Source: Paenibacillus daejeonensis DSM 15491
GTDB lineage: Bacteria; Bacillota; Bacilli; Paenibacillales; Paenibacillaceae
Direction of reading: 5' to 3'
Assembly: GCF_000378385.1 (NCBI RefSeq)
Contig: NZ_KB899661.1
Span: forward strand, 446,635-510,634
Length of the DNA: 64,000 nucleotides
The notes under the pieces: model-generated
What the model was told of the DNA's origin: nothing
Databases searched by the model: none
Seen by the model: only the letters and a program-made list of their open reading frames with translations
Translations under genes and position numbers: made by a program
Shown here: in pieces, positions 52,970 to 61,167 of the stretch
Layout of the letters: each line of letters begins with the position of its first letter
How positions within the stretch are numbered: position 1 is the stretch's first letter

Positions 52970-52990
52970 TCTATACTTTTTTGAATGTTG

Positions 52991-53029
52991 AAAAAGACAC
53001 TGAGATTTTATCATCATCAGTGTCTTTTT
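52991..53029. terminator. Bidirectional terminator
   Basis: Perfect 13-bp stem AAAAAGACACTGA (52991-53003) / TCAGTGTCTTTTT (53017-53029), for the leftward ABC-F operon. Confidence 0.9.
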
Positions 53030-53054
53030 GGCGATCCTTTTCCACGAACCCACC

Positions 53055-54803
53055 TTACAGCAACTTCAGTAGCTCATCTAGCTCATCAACAAAACCTTTT
53101 GCGAGCTCAAAATTCGTATCTTGTAAAGCCAGCTCGATTTTCATTTCAATTGATTTCTTCTTTTGTTCCAGTTCTAGATAATCTTTATTAAAATGACTAG
53201 CATAAATCATCTGTCTAAATTTTCGCATACTCATTTTTCGGATGGTCTGATCTTCAATGAGCAAAACATAATCCATCCCATTTACAACCGTGTAGAAATC
53301 ATGAGATATCATGAGAATTGCACCTTTATAGTCTTGGATCGCATTCTCCAGTGCAATTTGCGTGTAGGTGTCTAAATGGCTTGTCGGTTCATCAAGAAGC
53401 AATACGTCTGCTTTACTGGCAGCAACTTTAGCCAATTGAAGAATGTTTTTTTCTCCCCCCGACAGAGATTCAATCTTTTGATCAAGGATGTCTCCTTCAA
53501 GCCCATAGTTTGAAAGATACGATCTAATTGCATCATATGTTTTGAACCCAGCATCAATGAATTCTTCCAGGATGGTGTTCGAATCCTTGAGCATTTCGCC
53601 TTGCTGCTGAGATAAATAAGCCACTTTCACATCTGCATTGATTTCAATGGAATCCTGGTTATTTTTGAAGATGTCTCGGAGTAAAGTCGTCTTCCCGGTA
53701 CCGTTTGGACCGATAATGGCTACTTTATCTGTCGATTTGATCTCAAAATTAACCTTGTCTAACAGCAACTCATCAAAAGAAACGCGATAATCATTCACAT
53801 TGATTACAACCGTGTCTTCCATCTCATTCATCTCATGGTCCATACCAAAGTGAATCTTCGGTTGCTTAATATCAACAAACGGCGCTTTAATTCTCCGTGC
53901 TTCCAGTCTCTCTTGAAACTTAACTCGGGCTTTTAGCGCTCTGCCTTTCGATGGATCTGCATGGACCGTAGCGATTTCTCTCAGGGTATGAATTAAATCT
54001 TCGTTTCTCTTCACCTCTTCATCTTCAGCGACTGCAATTTCTTGCAGCTCAATTTTAGTCTGAAGTAGCGAAAAATTATAATCTATATATTGCCCGTCAA
54101 ACGCTTGGACCTCTGTGTTTTCAAGGTGAATCATTTTGTTGAAACAATGGTTTAATAGATAGCGGTTGTGCGTCACCACGAGCAGCATGCCCTTGTGAAA
54201 ATTAATAAGGTTTTTTAGCCCATTTAGGTTCTCAAAGTCTAGAAACACATCGGGTTCGTCCATAATCAATAAGTCTGGACTCGTCAGCATTTCCTTCATC
54301 ACTTGGATCAGTTTGAATTCCCCGCCACTCAACTCGGCTACCCTTTGATCTTTTAACTTCATGAGATTGGCTAGATTTAGTTTCTTCTTAATCTTGCTTT
54401 CAAAATCATCCCCACCCATGGCTTCCAATGCATCCAAAGCGAATTGATACTTTTCGAGCAATGCGTCCATATCCGAGGAGGTTTCCATCTCCGTAAAAAT
54501 CGCTGTGATTTCATTTTGGATCTGAATGAATGCTTCGCCAAGATATTCAAAAACGGTGATTTCTTTCGTTGTGTCTACTTGTGAGAACTGACTGACATAC
54601 CCTATTTTGCATGTCGGGTCGATCTCTAACTTGCCATCGAACAAATATTTTTCCGGATCCATCAGGATATCGATCAGGGTACTTTTCCCACTGCCACTTG
54701 TTCCTATAAAGGCGCAATGCTGCCCCTCTTCAATCGTAAAGGAGATGTTTTTGTAGAGCTCTTTTTGCGGGAATGAGAAGGATAATTCATTAACTGTTAT
54801 CAT
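53055..54803 (-). CDS. ABC-F family ATPase 1 (low-GC)
   Basis: 582 residues, two ATPase domains without membrane segments: NBD1 GTSGSGKST, LSGGE, LLIMDEPDVFLD; NBD2 GPNGTGKTT, LSGGEK, LLLDEPTSHLD; a linker of about 80 residues with RALKARVKFQERLEARR between them. ABC-F proteins act on ribosomes; some protect against antibiotics. The first Walker B lacks the usual EPTN (here EPDV). Base composition is clearly lower in GC than the next ABC-F gene. It lies 40 bp behind that gene on the same strand. Resistance spectrum cannot be predicted. Confidence 0.92.
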   Translation of the reverse strand: MITVNELSFSFPQKELYKNISFTIEEGQHCAFIGTSGSGKSTLIDILMDPEKYLFDGKLEIDPTCKIGYVSQFSQVDTTKEITVFEYLGEAFIQIQNEITAIFTEMETSSDMDALLEKYQFALDALEAMGGDDFESKIKKKLNLANLMKLKDQRVAELSGGEFKLIQVMKEMLTSPDLLIMDEPDVFLDFENLNGLKNLINFHKGMLLVVTHNRYLLNHCFNKMIHLENTEVQAFDGQYIDYNFSLLQTKIELQEIAVAEDEEVKRNEDLIHTLREIATVHADPSKGRALKARVKFQERLEARRIKAPFVDIKQPKIHFGMDHEMNEMEDTVVINVNDYRVSFDELLLDKVNFEIKSTDKVAIIGPNGTGKTTLLRDIFKNNQDSIEINADVKVAYLSQQQGEMLKDSNTILEEFIDAGFKTYDAIRSYLSNYGLEGDILDQKIESLSGGEKNILQLAKVAASKADVLLLDEPTSHLDTYTQIALENAIQDYKGAILMISHDFYTVVNGMDYVLLIEDQTIRKMSMRKFRQMIYASHFNKDYLELEQKKKSIEMKIELALQDTNFELAKGFVDELDELLKLL

Positions 54804-54843
54804 TGTGTGCCTTTCTTGTACCTAAGATGGTGACCATTCAATT

Positions 54844-56418
54844 CTACAAACTCTGCTCCGTTACGCCCGTCACCGGGTCGAAGGTTAACATTTTCGTACC
54901 AATCTTATCAATGAAGAAGCGATCATGACTGACCGTAATGACGGCACCGGGAAAATGGATGAGCGCTTGCTCCATGACCTGTATACTCGTGAGATCCAGA
55001 TGGTTGGTAGGCTCGTCCAAGACAATCACCGCCGCACCCGATAGCAGACACTTGGCAAGCGCCACGCGAGCCTTCTGTCCGCCGGAGAGATTGCCGATCA
55101 TTTTGCTCAGATCCGCCTCCGAGAATTGCAGCATGGCTAGGAATTTGGCCACCTTCTTGCGCGGGGCGTCCAGTCCCAATCCATACGTATTCACCGAGTG
55201 ACTGACGGTATCCTTGGGATCAAGCTCCTCCCACATTCGGTTGAAGTAGGCGTAGCTAACGCCCTTCTCCCAGGTCACCTCTCCTGACTCCGGCTTCTCC
55301 GCCTCGGTAAGAATCTTGATAAGCGTGGACTTCCCGCTGCCGTTCGGTCCTGTGATCACCAAGCGATCTTCCTTCTGAATATCGAAGCTCACATTCTCGA
55401 AGATCTGCCTGCCTTCGTAGGTCTGCCCGATCTTCTTCACTTCGCATAGCTTGTCCGGGAAGCGCAGCCGCTCGTAAATATCGGTAATCAGCACGTTAAC
55501 GGGATGCGGCTCAATCCGCTTCTTGTTATCCGCCAGTTTCCGCGACAGACGATCCTTGGATGCAGACTTCCTGTTCGCACGGTCGTCAATCGCCTCGGAC
55601 TCCATGAGCAGCAACTGCTCCTCCCATTCGAACTGGCGGTCCAGCTCCTTCTTGCGCATCTTCTTCTTACGGACGTATTCGGTGTAGTTGCCTTCGTAGT
55701 GCTGAAAATGGTAATTTTCAATCTCAATCGTACGCGTGACGACCTTGTCGATGAATTGCCGGTCATGCGACACCAGGATCATGGCGCCCTTGAACCGGTA
55801 CAGCCACTGCTCCAGCCAGGTGATGCCTTCGATGTCCAAGTAATTGGTAGGCTCGTCGAGCAGCACGACATCCGGCAGCTCAATGAGCATCTTCGCGAGC
55901 GCCGCGCGGTTACGCCAGCCCCCGGACAACTCATCGATCGGCTGATTACGAGATCTATCGTTGAATCCTAGCTTCGTGAGCACGGTATTAATTTCGACGG
56001 ACACGTTCCAGCCATCGAGATGGCCCATTTGCTCGAATAACTCCGCCTGCCTCGCTAGCAGCTGCTCCATTTCGTTATTATCTGTAACTACACCTAGCTT
56101 ATCTCCAACCTCTTGCAGCTCTCGTTCGATCTGAGCAACCTGCTCGAAGCATCGTTCCAGTTCCTGCTGCACGGACAGGCTTCCGCTCAATTCCGAGAAT
56201 TGCGAGAAATAGCCAATCTTCACCTGAGGATCGATCTCTACTCTGCCGGACGTCGGCTCTTCTTTGCCCATAATGAGCTTAAATACCGTAGACTTCCCTG
56301 CACCGTTCCGGCCGATGAGGCCGATCCGTTCCCCTGGCATCACTCGAAAATAAATATCGCGAAAGATCATAGTCTCTTCATACTTCTTTGTGACGTTCTC
56401 CAACCGTATCACACTCAT
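54844..56418 (-). CDS. ABC-F family ATPase 2 (YfmM/YdiF-like)
   Basis: 524 residues. NBD1: GRNGAGKST, LSGGW, LLDEPTNYLD; long charged linker (RKKKMRKKELDRQFEWEEQ...); NBD2: GPNGSGKST, LSGGQK, VLDEPTNHLD, SHDRFF. All catalytic motifs are complete. ATG 56418 has AAGGGTGAG upstream, preferred over GTG 56427. Housekeeping-type translation factor or ribosome-protection protein; the neighbour ABC-F gene is its operon partner. Confidence 0.93.
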   Translation of the reverse strand: MSVIRLENVTKKYEETMIFRDIYFRVMPGERIGLIGRNGAGKSTVFKLIMGKEEPTSGRVEIDPQVKIGYFSQFSELSGSLSVQQELERCFEQVAQIERELQEVGDKLGVVTDNNEMEQLLARQAELFEQMGHLDGWNVSVEINTVLTKLGFNDRSRNQPIDELSGGWRNRAALAKMLIELPDVVLLDEPTNYLDIEGITWLEQWLYRFKGAMILVSHDRQFIDKVVTRTIEIENYHFQHYEGNYTEYVRKKKMRKKELDRQFEWEEQLLLMESEAIDDRANRKSASKDRLSRKLADNKKRIEPHPVNVLITDIYERLRFPDKLCEVKKIGQTYEGRQIFENVSFDIQKEDRLVITGPNGSGKSTLIKILTEAEKPESGEVTWEKGVSYAYFNRMWEELDPKDTVSHSVNTYGLGLDAPRKKVAKFLAMLQFSEADLSKMIGNLSGGQKARVALAKCLLSGAAVIVLDEPTNHLDLTSIQVMEQALIHFPGAVITVSHDRFFIDKIGTKMLTFDPVTGVTEQSL

Positions 56419-56480
56419 GGCTCTCACCCTTCTCGTTTCAACACGCTAGAGTGATTATACCATCCTCGTCTTCAGGTGGG

Positions 56481-56517
56481 GAAAAATAAAGCTCAAGCGC
56501 CAACAGCGCTTGAGCTT
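56481..56517 (-). terminator. Terminator of the DJ-1/PfpI gene
   Basis: Minus strand AAGCTCAAGCGC-type 12-bp perfect stem (56489-56500 / 56506-56517), then TATTTTTC. Confidence 0.9.
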
Positions 56518-56546
56518 CGGATGATAGGTACATGTGACTCCACCTG

Positions 56547-57173
56547 TTATTGGACGGAATTCATTAACTCGTAGAAATATTGAGGTTCATGCGTTTTGTT
56601 GAGACGGTACCAAGCATCTAATGTTGCGGGAGACCATACATCCAGTGCGTTTAGAACCTGAACCGCAAATTCTAATGGAGCTACTCCAGATGCCGTAATC
56701 AATTTTCCATCGGTAACAGCAGGTTCCCCTTTGTAACAGGACTCGCCTGTGTAAGAAGGGCAAATCATTTTAAGGTAGCCCAGATCATTGCTTGTGTGCC
56801 AACGTGAATCTAACAAGCCTGCTTGAGCAAGTCCGAGCGTAGCCCCGCAAATTGCGCCAACAACTATCCCTTCCTGTAAACACCTCTCGGAAAATTGTAG
56901 TATGGGTGCGTGCATAGCTTCTGTCCATGTCGTTCCACCAGGCAAAATCAGCGCATCTATGCTGTCGATGCTGCACTCATCCACTTGAATATCCGGCATG
57001 ATTTTCAATCCGCCCATGGTAGTGACTAGCGTCTTTTCTATGCCGACGGTGACTATTTTTACGGGAGCCAGCCCTTTTCTGAAGTATCTTCCAGAGTTCA
57101 GTTCGGCGGTTAAATACCCTACTTCCCAATCGGACATGGTATCAAACACATAAAGATATACGGTAGAATTCAT
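56547..57173 (-). CDS. DJ-1/PfpI family protein
   Basis: 208 residues. The nucleophile elbow GAICGAT has Cys109 and an acidic partner in DWEVGY (Glu17); ALILPGG is the flanking strand. This is the glutamine-amidotransferase-like group; members include deglycases, chaperones, proteases and regulators without HTH. The late His expected in some enzymes is replaced by the SGVAPLEF stretch, so no specific activity can be assigned. GAGGAG precedes the ATG by 9 bases. Confidence 0.9.
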   Translation of the reverse strand: MNSTVYLYVFDTMSDWEVGYLTAELNSGRYFRKGLAPVKIVTVGIEKTLVTTMGGLKIMPDIQVDECSIDSIDALILPGGTTWTEAMHAPILQFSERCLQEGIVVGAICGATLGLAQAGLLDSRWHTSNDLGYLKMICPSYTGESCYKGEPAVTDGKLITASGVAPLEFAVQVLNALDVWSPATLDAWYRLNKTHEPQYFYELMNSVQ

Positions 57174-57329
57174 GTTCTAAGCGCTCCTCATAAAGTTTAT
57201 TAGATAACCATTCTTCTTTAAGGAGTGGTTACCGTTATAATAAAACAACTTCACTGACAACTACTGTCACTGAAGTTGATAAACTTTAAATATTGGCTGC
57301 GCTGAATGAATTTCGTGTACGCCAAGTTC

Positions 57330-57518
57330 TAACGGCCACCATAGTCGCTTAGACACGAAAAATGGCCACTTGATCCACCTAACTGCCACAGGTGCGCTTA
57401 GTTGCATCAAATACAGGCCATATCTACTGAAATCAACAGAATAACTGCGCTCCTGTCCGTTTTAGAATCGCAAAGTGGTGATTTTGGGTCAAATAGGTGC
57501 CGTGGTGGCCGTTACAAC
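57330..57518. repeat. Dispersed intergenic repeat, second locus
   Basis: The gap 57174-57872 holds no gene. TTCTAACGGCCACC (57330), AACTGCCACAGGTGCGC, AATAACTGCGCTCCTGTCCG (57440) and GTGGCCGTTACA (57503) are arranged as at 28930-29250. The rest of the gap (57520-57870) shows no feature I can support; a 75-codon frame there looks non-coding. Confidence 0.72.
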
Positions 57519-57872
57519 CTAAGCATAACAATTGCTCCAGCTCGTGTTACTTGTTGAAGGGGACTAAACGTGTTAGCCCCTGTTCTACTCTACGCCATGT
57601 TCTTGAAGAGCGGGTTCCTAGCTCAGGAGCCCATTGCATGACCACTTGCGTTATGACGTATGGGCGACAGCGCTTATTTCAATCAGTGAAAATTGACCGA
57701 GACATAGATCATGCCGTTAAATGAATACCCCTGGGATATGCCGATCCCTTCCTCCCAGGAATGGTGGATCGGAAAGAATACCCCCAAGTCCCTCCAAAGG
57801 TGAGCAGGTTCGAAATGCTATTCGCTATCTATATGCTAACGGATACAGAATACGAACTTCCATTAAATGGGT

Positions 57873-58970
57873 CTAATTTACTCCGAATTTTTCGTATACT
57901 TCATCATATGAAATTGGGAGCTGCAGCGTAAAAGCATAGTGACCCGATACATGCACAAGCGTAAGCCGACCATCCATGAGTTCAGAAAGCTGCCTTGCTA
58001 CAGCCAGACCTAATCCGGCACCAACCTGCACATGCCGATTCTGCATGGCCTGCTCAGTTTTATAGAAGCGTTCGAAGAGCTTTGCCTCCTGCTCTTTCGT
58101 TATGCATTCTCCCTCATTCTCAATGGTCAGATAGACCCACGATTCATCCCTGCTTAATGTGACGTCGATCATTTTTGGGGGGGTTGAGTACTTCAGCGCA
58201 TTCATAAGCAAATTATCGATAATACGGACCACTTGCTCCGAGTCAATATTGACCGGTGCTCGAAGAACACGGATATGCTGTCTGATGACCGAGTCATTCT
58301 CCTCTGCAATGGGGACAAACTCGAACAAGACTTGTTCAGTTAGACCTCGCATATCGACTTCCTGCCTTGTCAGCTTCATATGTCCCGCGGACAGCCGCGT
58401 ATAAATGAATAGATCATCAATCAGCTTTTTTAGCTGCTCCCCTTTGCTATAGGCATTATTGACAAAACGTTCGTACTCACTCTTATCCTGAAAAGATCGC
58501 TTGCGAAGTAAGTCCAAGTAGCCAATTAAGCTGGTCAGTGGTGTACGGAGATCATGAGAGACACCTATTATTAGCTCCATTTTAGACGCTTCATTTTCCC
58601 TCTCCTTGACCTTCTGGCTCTCAAGTTGCTCGGCCATCGCATTCATGCTTGCGGCTACTTCTCCAAGTTCATCCTTGCGGCTGATCGGCACACGGTAATG
58701 AAAATTACCTTGAGAGATAATACCGAGCCCATCCGCCAATATAGACATGTACATAATGATCCGCCGGGTCAGCAAATAGAACGAAATAATAAAAACAACA
58801 AAAAACACTACCGGTACAACATAGATCATGAAGGAGTAATATTCTAAACCATAATTAGGGGCAGTGGAATTGACAGAACTTCCAAAAACACCGGTAACTA
58901 CAAACGAAATCGTAACCGCAAGAACCGCAGCCCACAAAAACGAGTACCGAATGCTGCGCCATTGCAGCAC
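57873..58970 (-). CDS. Sensor histidine kinase
   Basis: 365 residues from GTG 58970, 4 bases after the response-regulator stop. Two membrane segments (SFLWAAVLAVTISFVVTGVF, YVVPVVFFVVFIISFYLL) with a short outside loop of about 20 residues, HAMP domain, HisKA with SHDLRTPLTSLIGYL (phospho-acceptor His), and HATPase with NLLMNALKYS and GAGLGLAVARQL. The short sensor loop is typical of kinases that sense in the membrane or a partner. No clear ribosome site; upstream starts at 58997-59000 inside the regulator gene are possible; translation is probably coupled. Confidence 0.9.
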   Translation of the reverse strand: MLQWRSIRYSFLWAAVLAVTISFVVTGVFGSSVNSTAPNYGLEYYSFMIYVVPVVFFVVFIISFYLLTRRIIMYMSILADGLGIISQGNFHYRVPISRKDELGEVAASMNAMAEQLESQKVKERENEASKMELIIGVSHDLRTPLTSLIGYLDLLRKRSFQDKSEYERFVNNAYSKGEQLKKLIDDLFIYTRLSAGHMKLTRQEVDMRGLTEQVLFEFVPIAEENDSVIRQHIRVLRAPVNIDSEQVVRIIDNLLMNALKYSTPPKMIDVTLSRDESWVYLTIENEGECITKEQEAKLFERFYKTEQAMQNRHVQVGAGLGLAVARQLSELMDGRLTLVHVSGHYAFTLQLPISYDEVYEKFGVN

Positions 58971-58974
58971 CCGC

Positions 58975-59661
58975 TTATTTATCGATTTTATAACCAACAC
59001 CCCATACCGTCTTGATATATTGCGGTTCCTTTGGACGAAGCTCCAGCTTTTCACGCAAATTACGAATATGAACCATCACCGTATTGTCCGAGTAACCCGA
59101 GCGTTCCTTCCAGACCGATTCGTAAATCGTATCTGCGCTGAATACGTGCCCAGGATTGGCTGCAAGCATCGTGAGAATCGCGAACTCAAGCGGAGTCAAA
59201 TTAACCACTTGGCCCCGCATCGATACGAAATGCTTGGCTTCATCAATGACTAGATCTTGAATGTGAATGCCGTCCGGTTTTTCCTCTTTCGGAGCAGTCA
59301 TCACCTGTCGTCGAAATTGTGCCTTAACACGGGCGATTAGCTCCATAGGATTGAATGGTTTAGTCATATAATCATCGGCACCCGTTGATAAGCCCATTAT
59401 TTTGTCTATATCTTCTTCCATGGCGGAAAGCATTATGATCGGCATCGTATACTTCTCTCTAATTTTCATACAGGCATTAATACCGTCCATCCGAGGCATC
59501 ATTACGTCCAGAATAAGCAGTCCTACCTTCTCATGAGATAGCACTTCCAGAGCCTCGATTCCATCACTTGCCTCAAGAACCTCATACCCTTCATTCCGCA
59601 AATAAACGTGCACAACATCCCGGATTTCCGGGTCATCGTCTACGATAAGGATACGGCCCAT
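58975..59661 (-). CDS. OmpR-family response regulator
   Basis: 228 residues: receiver domain with Asp8/Asp9/Asp52 (LLILDVMMPRMDG) and Lys in TKPF, and a C-terminal winged helix (VNLTPLEFAILTMLAANPGHVFSADTIYESVWKERSGYSDNTVMVHIRNLREKL). GAGGGGGAGG lies upstream. Partner of the kinase behind it. It follows DedA and methyltransferase genes, likely one operon that may be its own target. Confidence 0.93.
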   Translation of the reverse strand: MGRILIVDDDPEIRDVVHVYLRNEGYEVLEASDGIEALEVLSHEKVGLLILDVMMPRMDGINACMKIREKYTMPIIMLSAMEEDIDKIMGLSTGADDYMTKPFNPMELIARVKAQFRRQVMTAPKEEKPDGIHIQDLVIDEAKHFVSMRGQVVNLTPLEFAILTMLAANPGHVFSADTIYESVWKERSGYSDNTVMVHIRNLREKLELRPKEPQYIKTVWGVGYKIDK

Positions 59662-59725
59662 CCGATCCTCCCCCTCTTCTGACAGTTATTTTGTCAGGAT
59701 AGCATTCCCACCATACCGAGCGCAA

Positions 59726-60289
59726 TCATTCTCCCCGACCCCGCTTCCTACATACATAAACAAAAGCAGGAGGGAAATTTAACAGGACTAGGGAGATTCG
59801 TTCGATTTCAAAAAAATTCGAGAGTAGTTTTCTCATTTGTAGCGAGTACTGAAACGTAATAAAAGTACCTCCTGGCTTGAGTGATTCGTGAATCTGTTTA
59901 ATAAGATGCATTCGTATGGCCGTTGAGAAATTAAAGAAAGGTAAACCACTAAAAATGCAATCGACGCTATAGATATTATTTCTATTCAGATGGTACACTA
60001 ACTTCATCGCATTTCCTTCGCACAAAAAATGCGGAAACTCATGTTGAAGCCTTACTCTCATATCTTCATCCTTTTCAAACAGCATGACTCTCATGCCAGG
60101 TTTGGTGCATTGTGCCAGCGCCCGTGTAATGGCTCCCGTTCCAGAGCCTAATTCTACAATAGTTTTGACTTGACCCCATGGGGCTGCATTCAACATACGC
60201 TCAGCTAAGAATCGAGAACTGGGTGCCACGCTGCCAATGTGTTTGGGGTTATTCAGGTATTTCTTAAAAAACAATATCTGTTGTTTCAT
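59726..60289 (-). CDS. Class I methyltransferase, phospholipid N-methyltransferase-like
   Basis: 187 residues. The start FFKKYLNNPKHIGSVAPSSRFLAERML followed by IVELGSGTGAITRAL is characteristic of PmtA-like phospholipid N-methyltransferases and relatives. SAM motif ELGSGTG, acidic FEKDE. The lipid substrate is inferred from family and from the DedA neighbour 30 bp upstream, not proven. Ribosome site AAAGGGTG is rather far (about 12 bases). Confidence 0.85.
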   Translation of the reverse strand: MKQQILFFKKYLNNPKHIGSVAPSSRFLAERMLNAAPWGQVKTIVELGSGTGAITRALAQCTKPGMRVMLFEKDEDMRVRLQHEFPHFLCEGNAMKLVYHLNRNNIYSVDCIFSGLPFFNFSTAIRMHLIKQIHESLKPGGTFITFQYSLQMRKLLSNFFEIERISLVLLNFPPAFVYVCRKRGRGE

Positions 60290-60319
60290 CGTGCTTTCGT
60301 CACACCCTTTGCGTCAAGT

Positions 60320-60931
60320 TTAATGTGGATAGGTTGAACGGCTCTCAACAGGAAGGTTTTTACCGAAAAATACACGACGCAGTACCAACAGCAGGAGTAG
60401 AAGCAAAGCGGCAAGTCCTACATATGTCTCGTTAAGATGGTTGATAATTATCCATACTTCGTGGCTGTAAGCACGACTGAGTAAAAACAACGACACCACC
60501 CATAAGATGGCGCAAGGGTATGAAATACAAAATATACGTTTAAAGGGAATGCCACTAACACCAGCAATTACTGGCACGAAGTACCGAATGACCGGAAGGA
60601 GATAGGCAAACGCAAGAAGAATGGAGCCACGTTTAACAAATAGTCGCTCGGCTTGCTTATAACTTCTATGACCACTGAGTCTCCTGAATAAAGAGTGCTT
60701 GCTTGCCAGACGACCAAACCAATATCCAATGGTTACAGCTGTGATCATGCCACTTAGAATGGAGCCAATTGTCAACCAAGGATTCAATATTCCCTGCGAG
60801 GTCAAAATGCCGGCTGTCACTATCGTCACCTCATTTGGGACAGGTATCCCAAACGGGCCTAAACAAAATGCTATAAAAAATAATAAGTATCCATAATGAC
60901 TTAGCAAAGTCATGATGAGTTCCACAATCAT
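60320..60931 (-). CDS. DedA family membrane protein
   Basis: 203 residues with the DedA/VTT core: FCLGPFGIPVPNEVTIVTAGILTSQG, then GYWFGRLASKH, and FAYLLPVIRYFVPVIAGVSGIPFKRIF (the conserved Arg/Pro re-entrant segment). DedA proteins help to flip carrier lipids or phospholipids and affect resistance to cationic peptides. First gene of the leftward operon DedA-methyltransferase-regulator-kinase. AGGAG is very close to the ATG (3 bases). Confidence 0.92.
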   Translation of the reverse strand: MIVELIMTLLSHYGYLLFFIAFCLGPFGIPVPNEVTIVTAGILTSQGILNPWLTIGSILSGMITAVTIGYWFGRLASKHSLFRRLSGHRSYKQAERLFVKRGSILLAFAYLLPVIRYFVPVIAGVSGIPFKRIFCISYPCAILWVVSLFLLSRAYSHEVWIIINHLNETYVGLAALLLLLLLVLRRVFFGKNLPVESRSTYPH

Positions 60932-61040
60932 CAACTCCTAGGTTTTCAAGCATTTTTAAACCGTGAGTCTAGTGTAAAAGAATTTTCTTAGTTGCTTCTG
61001 ATGATCTTTCTAAAGAAATTCTGAAGAAGTGGAAATATAG

Positions 61041-61061
61041 GCTCTCAAGCAGCTTGGGAGC
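61041..61061. promoter_or_regulatory. Dyad between DedA operon and LuxR gene
   Basis: GCTC-T-CAAGC-A-GCTTG-G-GAGC, 9 of 10 pairs matching around one base, 107 bases before the LuxR-type start. A regulator site or hairpin; no assignment. Confidence 0.4.
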
Positions 61062-61167
61062 TGGCGATAGAAACGCTCATGGATCGATCGAAATCACAAC
61101 AGGAAAAGCTCGAAATTCGTCGAATGTATAGCATAGAACAAGAGAACGGAGATGCCGGAGGAGATCA

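Noticed and set aside
57497-57724. 75-codon frame in the gap before the kinase gene
   Set aside because: It begins inside the dispersed repeat and has no ribosome site or recognisable motif.
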